A stretch of 64,000 bases of DNA from Knoxdaviesia capensis (Eukaryota > Ascomycota > Sordariomycetes > Microascales > Gondwanamycetaceae), in assembly GCA_001510575.1 (NCBI GenBank), contig LNGK01000002.1:279271-343270 (forward strand). The letters are read 5' to 3'. Both the position numbers and the translations under genes were made by a program. Below the pieces are notes generated by a model. That model had not been told where the DNA came from. It did not search any database and worked only from the letters and a program-made list of their open reading frames with translations. Positions 20,181-29,491 of this stretch are shown here, one piece after another (position 1 is the first letter of the stretch; each line of letters opens with the position of its first letter).

Positions 20181-21396
20181 AATCGATCCGTTCGCGCTAC
20201 GATCCGTCCGCGTCTACGTAACCAACACCACCCATCATAGCCCAAAAAAGAAGATAATTGAGCCAGAACTCGAAATCGAGCCTGAAAAGTCGTTATTCTC
20301 CTTCCGGACGTTGTTGTACATTGGATTTGAACAGGAGGGAAATCCCCCTCTTAATCTTAGGACCGGATATCTTCCACGATTTGTTTTGAAATTCGCCTTG
20401 TCCCAATGCTTTCCCTTTCTTCCGCCTCCTTCTCGTTCCTCCTCTCTATCTTAAATTCTCATTTCTGTTTCTCGATCATGTCGTTGGCTTACTGGAATTG
20501 TTTGTTTCTTCTGTCATTTTTTCCTCATTTTCTTACCTTTTTGATCCGATACTCTCAGTTTCTCTCTCCCTTTTCGACCTCCTTCTTTCTCGCCAGGATG
20601 ACGTGATTCCCTGTTTCTGAATCTTGGGTTCTCCTCTTTTTTCTTCCCCCCATATTCATGCGGTTTGTTCTTGGATCTAAATGTTCATTGTTTGCTGTTT
20701 TTTATGGTTCTTTGTGTTTTTGAGGGGTGTTTTTTCTTGTTTTTATGTTGAGGGAAGAGTTTTTAACTACGGTGTGTACTTTTTGGTTTTTGTATGTGCT
20801 CTTTTTTTTGTGTTCTTTATTCTTCGTGTCTCTACGTATTCTTTCCTGATGCCATTTTCAAAAAATTGCTTTGTTTCTTTTGGTCTATGTTTGTCTGGCC
20901 CGTAGGTCCTTGCTTTGGTCTCCGTAGCCTTTGAAATATCAGTTTCAAGTCTCTTTTATGTGTGGTCGTCTATGGTTGGCTTTGCCGAGTGAGCTTAGTA
21001 TTGCCGAGCTTCTTGTTCCATGGCTGGTCATCTAGGTACTTACTGATCCGGAATTGGGAGTGTAAGCACGAAAGCTGAGGAAGAGAAATACCTGAAGATT
21101 CCAGTGGACATAACTCTAAAAAGACGGCCATGGTGGCAGCACAGTCCTGGTGAACTCTGGCGTTATGGTTACGCTGTGCTGCTTATGCGCCATGTCGTAG
21201 TTCGCTCCGAGATGCTGTGGTACAATAGCTCTCGGCGAGTTGTGAATCCTAAAACAGAGGAGGAAAGAGCCACGCCAAGTTGAAGTACCAATCATGACTG
21301 CGTAGAGTTACGGAAGCCTCAAGACCTATATTGGGCTGCTAGTCTCTCTATCTCACCTCAGAGTTGTGTGGTGTGGTGTGCTGAGAGTATGGACAG

Positions 21397-21410
21397 TTAG
21401 GGTTAGGGTT
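21397..21410 (+). repeat. Interstitial telomere-like repeat TTAGGGTTAGGGTT
   Basis: Two and a third copies of TTAGGG, about 550 bp upstream of ORC3. This is the longest uninterrupted run of this motif seen in the window. Confidence 0.8.
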
Positions 21411-21697
21411 GTGTTTATGACTTTTTGTACGCGCCAGCAACCAGCCAATCCCACTTATGGAGCCGCGTTTGAAACTCCTTTTTCGCTCGTCCGTGGAAGA
21501 CCCAAAAATCAGACGGCAACTTGCATCTCTTCTCCCCCAATTTGTACTCTTCAATTGCGAGCATCCCTTTTCACTTTTCTTTATTCCCAAGTCCCTAAAT
21601 TGATTTTTTGAAGCCTTCCTCTATTTGCCGGTGTCCTCTTACACCAGCTGGGATATTTTTAATTAGGCGCGCGGCTCAAATCAATTAAGAGCAGAAC

Positions 21698-21709
21698 ACG
21701 CGCGACGCG
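21698..21709. promoter_or_regulatory. Paired ACGCG cores upstream of ORC3
   Basis: ACGCGCGACGCG contains two ACGCG cores about 250 bp upstream of the ORC3 start. These match the core of MBF-type cell-cycle boxes, and ORC3 is a replication gene. The functional assignment is inference. Confidence 0.4.
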
Positions 21710-21955
21710 CTTAAATCGGTGCGGCGGCCGTGCAAAGCGCGTCTCCCATCCCTAGAATCGAGACCCTGCGCCTGGTTTCCGGCATTGACCTCGACATCTT
21801 CCTTTTTCCCGACTTGCAAACAGACTCGACGACTCGGGAGGCTTCTTGCAGCTCATTGTTTCTCCATCTTCCCCATCGCACCTAAAGAACCCCGAAAGCC
21901 CAGACACCAACACCCGCGACCTCCGTGATCGGCGCACCAGCATATAACCCCGAAT

Positions 21956-24851
21956 ATGCAGCAATACTTCGAAGGCGAAGGGCTGGACGTCGAGAACGAG
22001 CCAGTGGCCTACCTCTTCGACGCGGACCTGGACCCGCAGCTGGAGGCGGCCAGCTTCGACCTGGCGGCCGAGTACGACGAGTTCGGCGACTTCGACGCGG
22101 TGCTCTCGAACAAGCGCAAGTTCGACCTTGAGAGCAGCTACTACGACACGCCGAAGCGGCGCCGCGTGGCCGACAAGCCGATGAAGACGTGGGTGCCGCT
22201 GATGGGCGGCGTGGAGGCCGCGCCGTGGATGGAGATGCGCGAGAAGATGTACCGCGAGCAGTGGGAGGTGGTCGAGCGCAGACTGCACGTATGTTGCTTC
22301 CTCTCTGGTGTGTGTGTGTATGTGTGGGTGCATCTAACTGACGGGTGCTTTGTAGAACGTGCTGCGAGAGGCTAATCGGTCAACCTTGGAGACCGTGAGC
22401 GAGTTCATGCAGAAGCCGTCTCTCGATTGGTATGTCACCTTTCCCAGACTGCCTTCTTACCCCAAGTCCCCCGGCTAACGCCGGCCCACGGCCTCTCTCT
22501 CTTCAAACAGGGGAATGAAGCTGCCCTGCGCCTTCATCATGACCGGCGCCAACCTCGGGTCGCAGAAACTCCTCTTCGAACAGCTCAGCGAAACCCTCCT
22601 CTCGCGCGCGTGCAACCCGCACAACCGCCGGCGCTTCGTGTGTGTGCGGTCGGCCGAGACCCGGAGCATGCGGTCGATCATCCGGAAGGTCATCCGGCAG
22701 GCCGTCGACCAGGGCCAGGACCAGGAGCGGGTGGAGGCTGATGGAGAGGGTGATCCGGCGGATGTGAGTGGTTCTCTCGCGCGCCCTTGAATGCGGTGTG
22801 TGTGTGTGTGTGTGCGATGCTGATCTTGTGTGCTTCTGGGGTTTAGAAAACGAAACTGCTTGACTATGACCTACGGCTCCTCGACAGACATATCCGGGCG
22901 TGTGGCGGGTGTGATCACATCTTTGTGGCTATTCAAGACAGCGAGGGATTCACCAGCCGGGCAATAGCCAGGCTGATCAAGCTCTTTATGTGCGTATCCC
23001 CCGGCTCTACGAACATGGCTTGCCCATTCGCGACCACACCTGACTGACAATCTCATACTGACTGCCTTATAGGTTCTGGCGTCCGCGAATCCCGTTTACG
23101 CTTCTCCTCGGCGTTGCCACCACGGTCGAGATGTTCCAAGCCCGAATCCGAAAGAGCGCGACCATCTTCCTGGCTGGCCGGCGGTTCACCACACTCCATG
23201 ACAGCGCCGTGTTCGAGCGTATCTTCCGTGCCGCTGTGGCGTCTAGCGATGTGACGCTGCGGCTGGGACCGACGTTGCTGCAGAGTCTGTTTGGTCGACA
23301 GCACCAGCAGCTGGCTGGATCGCATGCGTTTATCTACTCTATCAAGGTCCGTTCACGCCTGGTGATCACTGGTGGCAGCCTTGTGTGTGCTAACACTCCC
23401 TTTAGTACGCCTACATGAGCCACTTCTACGCCAACCCGCTGAGTGTGTTCATGATCCGCCAGAGCATGGGCAAAAAGGCGGTCCAGGTCCAACCAGAGCA
23501 TCTTCAAGGAGTCCGGTCGCAACCAACATTCCACAACGACCTGGAATATCAGCTGCAACAGGGAAACTTTGACCGAGTGCGAAGCCTGATCCAAGACGAT
23601 GGGGCTCTGAAGGAGATCATCTCGGTGATTGCTACCCTCCGAAACGCCTGGAGCTTGAACATTCTGCGGGCATTGCTGATCATGCAGGCGTTCGGCGTGT
23701 ACGACAAGAACCTGGCCTACTCGCAGATCTACATCGAGGCCATGGCCAACGGCGTGAACACGCAGAAGACGGCCTCACCGGCCCTGGAGCTCATCCGCAA
23801 GATGTCGCCCGACGAGGTGCTGGCGGCAATCGGCCGCGTCAAGATGGCCATCCGCGCCGGAGACCCGGAGATCCAGGTCGCGGGCTGGCAGGAGGAGTGC
23901 GCCGACAAGCTGTGGCAGACGCTGACCGACGTGGCGAACGACATCACCGACATGATCCAAGAGGCGGCCGATGACGGCATGACGCGGCCGCTGCGCACGC
24001 CGGCCAGCAACCAGGTGGCCGTCATGCGCGCCACCGTGGTCGACCAGAAAGTCGAGCTCACCGCCGACGCGCCCGAGCTGACGCCGCTGGACCTGGAGTA
24101 CACCGAGGCCGTGGAAATCCTGATCGAGGCCGTGGTGGCCGCCACGCTGTGTCCGCCGGTGACCGAGGTGTCGCTGAACGAGGCGTGGCTGTACGACTCG
24201 CGCAAGGCGTACCGCGAGGTGTTCGTGCCGCGGCCGCGCGCGGTCTTCGAGCGCAGCCTGGTCAAGCCGCAGGACTACCTGCCGTCGGTGATGCCCGACG
24301 CGGGCGTGCTGGGCACGGCCGCCATGCCGCCGCTGGTCGGCGACCCCGCGGTCACCGGCCTGTCGACGTGCATGCCGCCGTCGATCTGCCTGCTGTACCG
24401 GCTGTACTGCGACGCCGGCAACCTGATCAACATTGCCGACATGTGGACGGCGTTCCTGGCGATCATCGGCGACGAGACCGAGGACGCGGACGACCTTGCT
24501 GCGGGTGCCGGTGCCGGTGCCGGTGCCGGTGCCGGCCGCCACTCGGCGTCGACCTCCGTCACCGGGTCCGTCGAGCCGGAATCCGCCCCGGGGGCTTCTG
24601 GAACTCCGGCCGCTGGCGGCGCAGCGGCGGTCTCGGGGAAGCCGAGCCGCAAGGGCCAGTTGGCGCGCAAACGCGCGGCAGAGGCGGCGGCCGAGCGGCA
24701 GCGGCGGCGGCAGCTGATTGTCGGAGCGAATCTGCGGGAGCGCGAGGCGCTGGCGCAGTTCTACAAGGGGCTGGCGGAGCTGGAGATGTTTGGGTTCGTC
24801 AAGTTGAGTCTCAAGAAGACGGACCACCTAGCGAAGATCAAGTGGCTGTGA
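21956..24851 (+). CDS. ORC3: Origin recognition complex subunit 3
   Basis: Six exons (21956-22288, 22356-22429, 22511-22763, 22847-22989, 23073-23346, 23406-24851) sum to 841 codons (840 aa). The start MQQYFEGEGLDVENEP fits a fungal Orc3 N-terminus. The degenerate AAA+ region carries CAFIMTGANLGSQKLLFEQL, RRFVCVRSAETRSMRSI, DHIFVAIQDSEGFTSRAIAR and IPFTLLLGVATTVEMFQARI, typical of Orc3, which lacks a canonical Walker A. SIKYAYMSHFYANPLSVF across the exon 5/6 junction is a strong Orc3 signature. The C-terminal part has a Lys/Arg-rich winged-helix-like end (FGFVKLSLKKTDHLAKIKWL). Low-complexity AGAGAGAG is encoded by a hexanucleotide repeat at about 24501-24537. Orc3 is part of the six-subunit complex that marks replication origins in the nucleus. 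The third intron contains a (TG)n tract. Confidence 0.93.
22796..22814 (+). repeat. (TG)n tract inside an ORC3 intron
   Basis: A short GT/TG microsatellite lies in the 83-nt third intron of ORC3. It is likely to vary in length between strains. Confidence 0.8.
24501..24537 (+). repeat. Coding hexanucleotide repeat (GGTGCC)n in ORC3
   Basis: About six GGTGCC units encode alternating Ala-Gly in a disordered part of ORC3. Unit changes would preserve frame. Confidence 0.85.
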
Positions 24852-25459
24852 TCTCACACAATCCTTTACTTTCCATTGTTTTCTTGCGTGCTTTATCAGC
24901 TCTTTGTTTTCCGGTCTTTAGAGCGAGAGACGCCTAGGCTGGCGTTGTTTTCTTTGATTAGAATGGGCCGGGCTGTAGAGGCTTTATTGTGTTTCTTGGA
25001 CAAAGGACGGGTGAAGTTGTGATTTGTATGCCGTGCTTTGTGTGTGTGGCTTTTATGTGTGGCTATTGTGGTCATTGTTTGCATAGCCTTTGTATCTGTT
25101 TGTTCTTGGGATCGTGTGCTGGTGTTCTAAGAGTTAAATAGGTTGTCTTCCCTCCTATTCTTAAGGTCTTCAGAAATCTCTATTCCACACACTTTCAGAC
25201 ACTCTCGGTCTATAACAACTACTCCTTACCCTTTATCTCACACTTATACTCCAAGCAGTCTTTAACCTAACCCTACTTTGTCGAGGCCTTTCATATCTAG
25301 ATTCCGACTAACCCTTAGCGACAACAGCCACTTGCTCCCAAACTTCTACCACACCCATCTCCAGTAAGCTTCAAGAACCTCCCAGTCCCCCAACTGCTAA
25401 CTTGACGTCCCACTACACAGGTTCCTCCCCCCAGCTCTATTCCAAGGTAAATATTCATC
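24852..25459. other. Intergenic region ORC3 / unknown gene
   Basis: Contains the ORC3 3' flank and a pyrimidine-rich leader for the following gene. CCTAACCCTA at 25266-25275 is one of the recurrent telomere-repeat-like words. No gene is supported. Confidence 0.5.
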
Positions 25460-26125
25460 ATGGGCCTCCCCCTAGCCGACTTCTCGGCGCCGTATCGGCC
25501 CGTGCTGACAGCCGGCACGCCGATCCCGCCGGTCGAACAAGCCACCACGGGCGCCATCCACCCGAACTTTCCGACCACGATGCTCGACTTCTGGCGCTGC
25601 TCCGAGGCCGAGCTGGACGCGCTCGCCGAGTTCTACCACCAGAAGCCGCGCGCGGGCGAGTCCGGCCCGCCGGCGCTGCGCACGCAGTACGCCCGCCCCG
25701 TCGCCTGGCCCGACAGGCGCGACCTGCCGCTCAAGCGCGTGCGGTTCGCAGAGTTCGTCGGCGTGCCGGTCGACCTCGAGATGCGGTTCGACCGCGCCAC
25801 CGCCACCTGGGTGACCGGGCCTGACATTGCGCCACCCAAGCGGGTGCGGTGGGAGGACTTCGTGGGTGGGCCGGCCGGTCGTGACGCCGCGGATGCGGGG
25901 CCGGCGGCGCCCATGGCCATCCCTGGAGTTGTCGACGGGCCGGTGATCTCGCCCGCGGCGGCCGGGAGCGAGACGGGCTCCTCTTCCACGCACAGTAGCA
26001 GTTCTGGCTTCTTGTCGATCGTCACCGCCACCAACAACGATGTGCAGCCGCTGCTCGCGCATGATGACGACGTCGAGAGCGGGATCTTCGTGTTCGAGGA
26101 TGGCTTCGACGGCCCGTTGGTGTAG
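25460..26125 (+). CDS. Unrecognised 221-aa protein with a duplicated basic motif
   Basis: A single-exon frame of 222 codons starts with MGLPLADFSAPYRPVLTAGT, shortly after a pyrimidine-rich leader. I do not recognise it. The first half has a compact block (FPTTMLDFWRCSEAELDAL, AEFYHQKPRAGE). A short motif occurs twice: LKRVRFAEFVGVP near residue 94 and PKRVRWEDFVGGP near 127, which may be a tandem peptide repeat. The second half is low complexity (Ala, Pro, Gly, Ser) with an acidic C-terminus (ESGIFVFEDGFDG). There is no signal peptide, membrane segment or known catalytic motif. GC-rich third positions match neighbouring real genes, supporting coding status. It may be a lineage-restricted fungal protein. 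Confidence 0.65.
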   Translation: MGLPLADFSAPYRPVLTAGTPIPPVEQATTGAIHPNFPTTMLDFWRCSEAELDALAEFYHQKPRAGESGPPALRTQYARPVAWPDRRDLPLKRVRFAEFVGVPVDLEMRFDRATATWVTGPDIAPPKRVRWEDFVGGPAGRDAADAGPAAPMAIPGVVDGPVISPAAAGSETGSSSTHSSSSGFLSIVTATNNDVQPLLAHDDDVESGIFVFEDGFDGPLV

Positions 26126-26658
26126 CTTGCGACCGTGGTAGGTACACTAGAAGCGTGGTTTGCTTTGGGATGTTTTCCGGAGCGCTGTAAGCGAGATATA
26201 CCAGGTGAGTACTTTGAATAGATAGACGTAAGCGGGATTTGGACACCTAGATATAGAAGGGCAGATAGACGCCGAACACAGAAAAATCCAAAGGTAAAAG
26301 ATATCGTTCATTACACTAGGAGTGAGATGATGTACAGTAGAAAGAAACCCAAAACAGCCAAAAGAGTATAAGTTGCCCCCTTCCGTGACACTCCCGTGCC
26401 GAGAAAAGAAAACGCCGATCCGTAGCAAGACAGAAAAGAGAGAAGAATGAATGAGAATGCGGAAGTGGGGACCGGCCGGGTGTGGGGGGGTCGGAGAGCT
26501 GTGGAGAGACCGGACAACGTGCTTTTGGTGAGAGGGAGAGGGGCATGTGCGTGTGTGTATGTGTGTTGCGGGTGCATGTGTCTGGAAGTTGTGTGAGATG
26601 GACGATAGAGAGAAGGTGGATGACAAGTAGTGGTGATAGACAACGGAAGACGACGGAT
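26126..26658. other. Convergent intergenic region
   Basis: Lies between the stop codons of the 221-aa gene and SEC66. It has a G/T-rich stretch and short frames only. It is probably the two 3' UTRs. Confidence 0.5.
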
Positions 26659-27469
26659 TTATTTCTTGCCCTTCTTCTTCTTGCCGGCCGGCGTGCCAGC
26701 ACCGGCAGCAGCAGCCGCCGCCTCCACCAGCACGCCGTCCTCGCTGGCGGTCGCCACACTCTCAGCAGCCTCGGCGCCGCCGTCGGCGTCCTCGAGCTCC
26801 TTCATGAAGCCGGCCTTGATGGCGGACTTGCGGGACTCCCACCACTCCTTCTCGCCGGGGCCCTGGGCCTGGACCTCCTCGAGGCGGGCGCGCAGCTCCG
26901 AGTTTGCGGCGATCTCGTTGGCCGACTGGAAGATGAAGTTGCCCCAGCCCGGCACCAGCGCGTTGGCCTCGGTGACCACGTCGCGCAGCTCCTCCTCCAT
27001 GTCCTTCTCGGCGCGCTGGAAGCGCTGCCACAGGTCGTCGCCCACGCTGCCCTTCGCCAGCAGCGCCGTCAGCGCCGGCTTCGCCGTGCGCAGCTTGATC
27101 AGCCGGTGGATGTCGGCCACGGCCCGCCGCAGCAGCGCGGCGCGGATCACGCTGTCGGGCACTTTCGGCGTCTTCTCGGCCGCGCCGTCTTCGGGCTGCG
27201 TGTGCAGCAGGGTGAGGTAGATGTTGCGGGCGATGTTGGGGCCGAACCACGGCTCGAGGTTTGCGCTTTGCACTGGAGCGGGAGGAGAGGGGGGCATGTG
27301 AGTTAGCCAAGGGTTCGGAGCGGGCTGTGTTGCGATGCCGCGCGGTGTTGGACTTACTGGCTTTGCGTTTGCGGTCTACGCGCGAGAAGGTCATCAGCGA
27401 TCCCACCAGCACCATCAGGTACAGCGTGGGCAGGAGAAGCCCTGCCCAGTCTATTTGGAAGCCGAGCAT
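26659..27469 (-). CDS. SEC66: Sec66 (Sec71), subunit of the Sec62/Sec63 ER translocon complex
   Basis: Two exons, 27469-27358 and 27272-26659, give 242 codons (241 aa). The start MLGFQIDWAG leads straight into one membrane segment at about 9-28 (LLLPTLYLMVLVGSLMTF) followed by basic RKRKA, consistent with a single-pass ER protein whose bulk is cytosolic. Family signatures are SANLEPWFGPNIARNIYL, PKVPDSVIRAALLRRAVADI, GSVGDDLWQRFQRAEKDMEE and ANALVPGWGNFIFQSANEIA. The tail is Ala-rich and ends in Lys (KKKKGKK). Fungal Sec66 works with Sec62, Sec63 and Sec72 in post-translational import into the ER. The promoter holds a TTAACCCTAA word and a CTGGCAGCTGCCAG palindrome. Confidence 0.92.
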
Positions 27470-27795
27470 GATTCGCGGCCGACGTTGGTCGGTGATATGG
27501 AGTGTCGTGGAGGTCGGACGAGGGGATGCCTCAAAGGATCACGATCGAGGAGAGCGAGAGAGGGGCAGTTGGTGGCTTGATTCGGGCGTCTATCAGGTTT
27601 CCAGAAACTGAAGACAGGGAAAGAGTGAGCAGGATAGAGATTACCGAGGTGTCCAAGAAAAAGAGAACACGATCCTCTAACCAGAGAAAATAGCAGTGTA
27701 TTCAGGAGCGAGTTGAGTGAACTGATTCAGGAACAGTCTTCACACATGAAAAAACAACCGCGAACCAAAAACGCAACGCTGTCCTCTAAATCTTG

Positions 27796-27809
27796 CTGGC
27801 AGCTGCCAG
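27796..27809. promoter_or_regulatory. 14-bp palindrome CTGGCAGCTGCCAG
   Basis: A perfect inverted repeat about 330 bp upstream of SEC66, followed by a further CCTGCCAGCTG. The half-site AGCTGCCAG recurs in other intergenic regions of the window. It is a candidate dimeric transcription-factor site; the factor is unknown. Confidence 0.4.
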
Positions 27810-28557
27810 AAACCTGCCAGCTGTAAAGTTTTAACCCTAAGTGTGTAACCCTATCCGGGCCAAATGTATATATGCACACCATCTCAGCCAATCAGGAGGT
27901 GAATTTCTCTGGATGGAGAAATGGGGTCGGTGTAGTGAAAAGCAGCTTGGTGATTGGCTGGAAATTCGAGCTCCATTCCCCCATTGCAGGTTCAGCGACA
28001 TCGGCGCCTTTTTTTCTTTTCTTTTCCTGGGTTTTTTTCCTTTTTTTTTTCCTTTTTTTTTTTTGGCTTTTTTTTTCATTCCTGGTGATGGATGATGATA
28101 CTTCCCGTCGTATGTTTTACGACCCCGGATTCACTCGTCCATCTGGGACAGCAAACGCCGTATACAACAGCTGCACCACAAGTACTACACGACCCCTCCC
28201 TCATCATCCAGAGTGGCGTATAATCTGCACCCCAAAGCAAAGACGCCCCAGCCATGTAAGACAGGGAGCGAGGAAAAGTCTGAGAAGTCACGCTGGCAAT
28301 CTTTTTTTCTCTTCCGTCTCCTGTGGTTCCCAGACAAACAGACAGACAGAAAACAAAACCAACACAGTTCTGAGTTCTCTCGTGATCTGGACCACGGTCC
28401 ATTTTTGCGTGCTTTCTTGGATTGGAGGAGTTTCCGAGAGGGGGGGGGGAAAGGGTGAAATTTTTTCCCTCTCATCGGGCTGGGTTTCCGGTGTAAAATT
28501 TCCCTCCAGACCAGACCAGTCCCCCGGGTTGAATCCCCGCCAAAAATCTCCTGCATG

Positions 28558-28564
28558 TGAGTCA
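28558..28564. promoter_or_regulatory. Gcn4/CPC1-type site TGAGTCA
   Basis: A perfect TGAGTCA lies about 930 bp upstream of the arginine CPSase start. This is the bZIP site of the general amino-acid (cross-pathway) control regulator. A TGACTC hexamer also occurs at 28984-28989. Confidence 0.45.
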
Positions 28565-29315
28565 AAGTGGTGATAGTTGGGGGCATAATGCGCTGGGCCA
28601 TGACGAGACGGTGAACCGAAGACACCGGCACTGTACCAATTGGCGGCGCCTTTTCACCGCCCCGGAAGTGAACCAACACGGGAACTGAGACCACGACAGA
28701 CCAAGACAACAGCGTATTCTGTAGCTGGCGGTTAAGAGTGCCGCTCAATTGCAAATATCAACGGCCCAGAGACGCAAAAAGTCGTGATGGCTTCGTTATC
28801 TTATCGGCTGCTATCGGCTTTCCGCTTGTTTTTCCTCGAATACATCGCTTCACTATGTAGAACACCCCCAACCATCAGGTACCCCTTCCCCACCAAAAAA
28901 GAAGAAAAAAAATTCCAGTCGCTCTTTCCCTTTCCTAAAATCCTTAACGACTACGGCATTCTATTCTAGCCTTGTGACTGTGATGACTCTGACTTTAATT
29001 TTGCTTAACCTTCTTCATCGTCTCTTCTTTTTTTCTTCTTCCTTCTCTTCCTTCTCCCGTTCTTCTTCCTCCGGTCTTCTCTTCTTCTTTTTTTCTTCGT
29101 CTCCTCCTCTCTAGCTCTCGTGTTATCCTTTCCCTCTTTTTTTCCTTGGTCCCTTTGTGCCAATTGAGATTTTTCTCTTATCTCTTAAGAAGATCTCCGT
29201 TGTCGCTCTGTCAGCCTCCTGGTCTCTCGTTGGCCCTATTGTCACCACCAAAGATACTATATAACAGCTTCAATTGGGGTCTCTTCGTTCTTTATATCCC
29301 CAATCCTTGATATAG

Positions 29316-29322
29316 TGAGTCA
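29316..29322. promoter_or_regulatory. Gcn4/CPC1-type site TGAGTCA, proximal
   Basis: A second perfect TGAGTCA lies 170 bp upstream of the arginine CPSase ATG, just after a TATATAA-like box. The gene is a classical target of cross-pathway control in fungi, so a functional site is plausible. Confidence 0.5.
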
Positions 29323-29408
29323 TTGCTGCTCCGGTGCCCTGTTTGTGCTGCTTTCCAGCTGCTTCACCGCACCATTTTCCACCACGAGAGAGACGCACAT
29401 CTTACGAT

Positions 29409-29412
<4 letters not shown>

Positions 29413-29440
<28 letters not shown>

Positions 29441-29441
29441 C
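29413..29441 (+). repeat. (CT)n tract in CPSase leader
   Basis: An essentially uninterrupted CT repeat lies 50 bp upstream of the start codon, within a pyrimidine-rich leader common in highly transcribed fungal genes. Confidence 0.8.
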
Positions 29442-29491
29442 GACACACCCTCCCTCCATCGTCCTTCCCTCCTAACGCTCCTGCCAGAACC

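Larger units (their letters stand above)
20181..21955. other. Intergenic region PWWP gene / ORC3
   Basis: The first 750 bp are extremely T-rich on the plus strand and probably include the 3' UTR of the PWWP gene. The later part is the ORC3 promoter, with two telomere-type repeats (21397-21410) and two ACGCG cores (21698-21709). No coding sequence is supported. Confidence 0.5.
27470..29491. other. Divergent promoter region SEC66 / arginine CPSase
   Basis: About 2 kb without supported genes. It contains TTAACCCTAA (27831-27840), a 14-bp palindrome (27796-27809), poly-T runs near 28010-28075, two TGAGTCA sites and one TGACTC, a TATATAA-like box near 29259 and a long CT-rich leader ending in a (CT)n tract. 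Confidence 0.55.
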
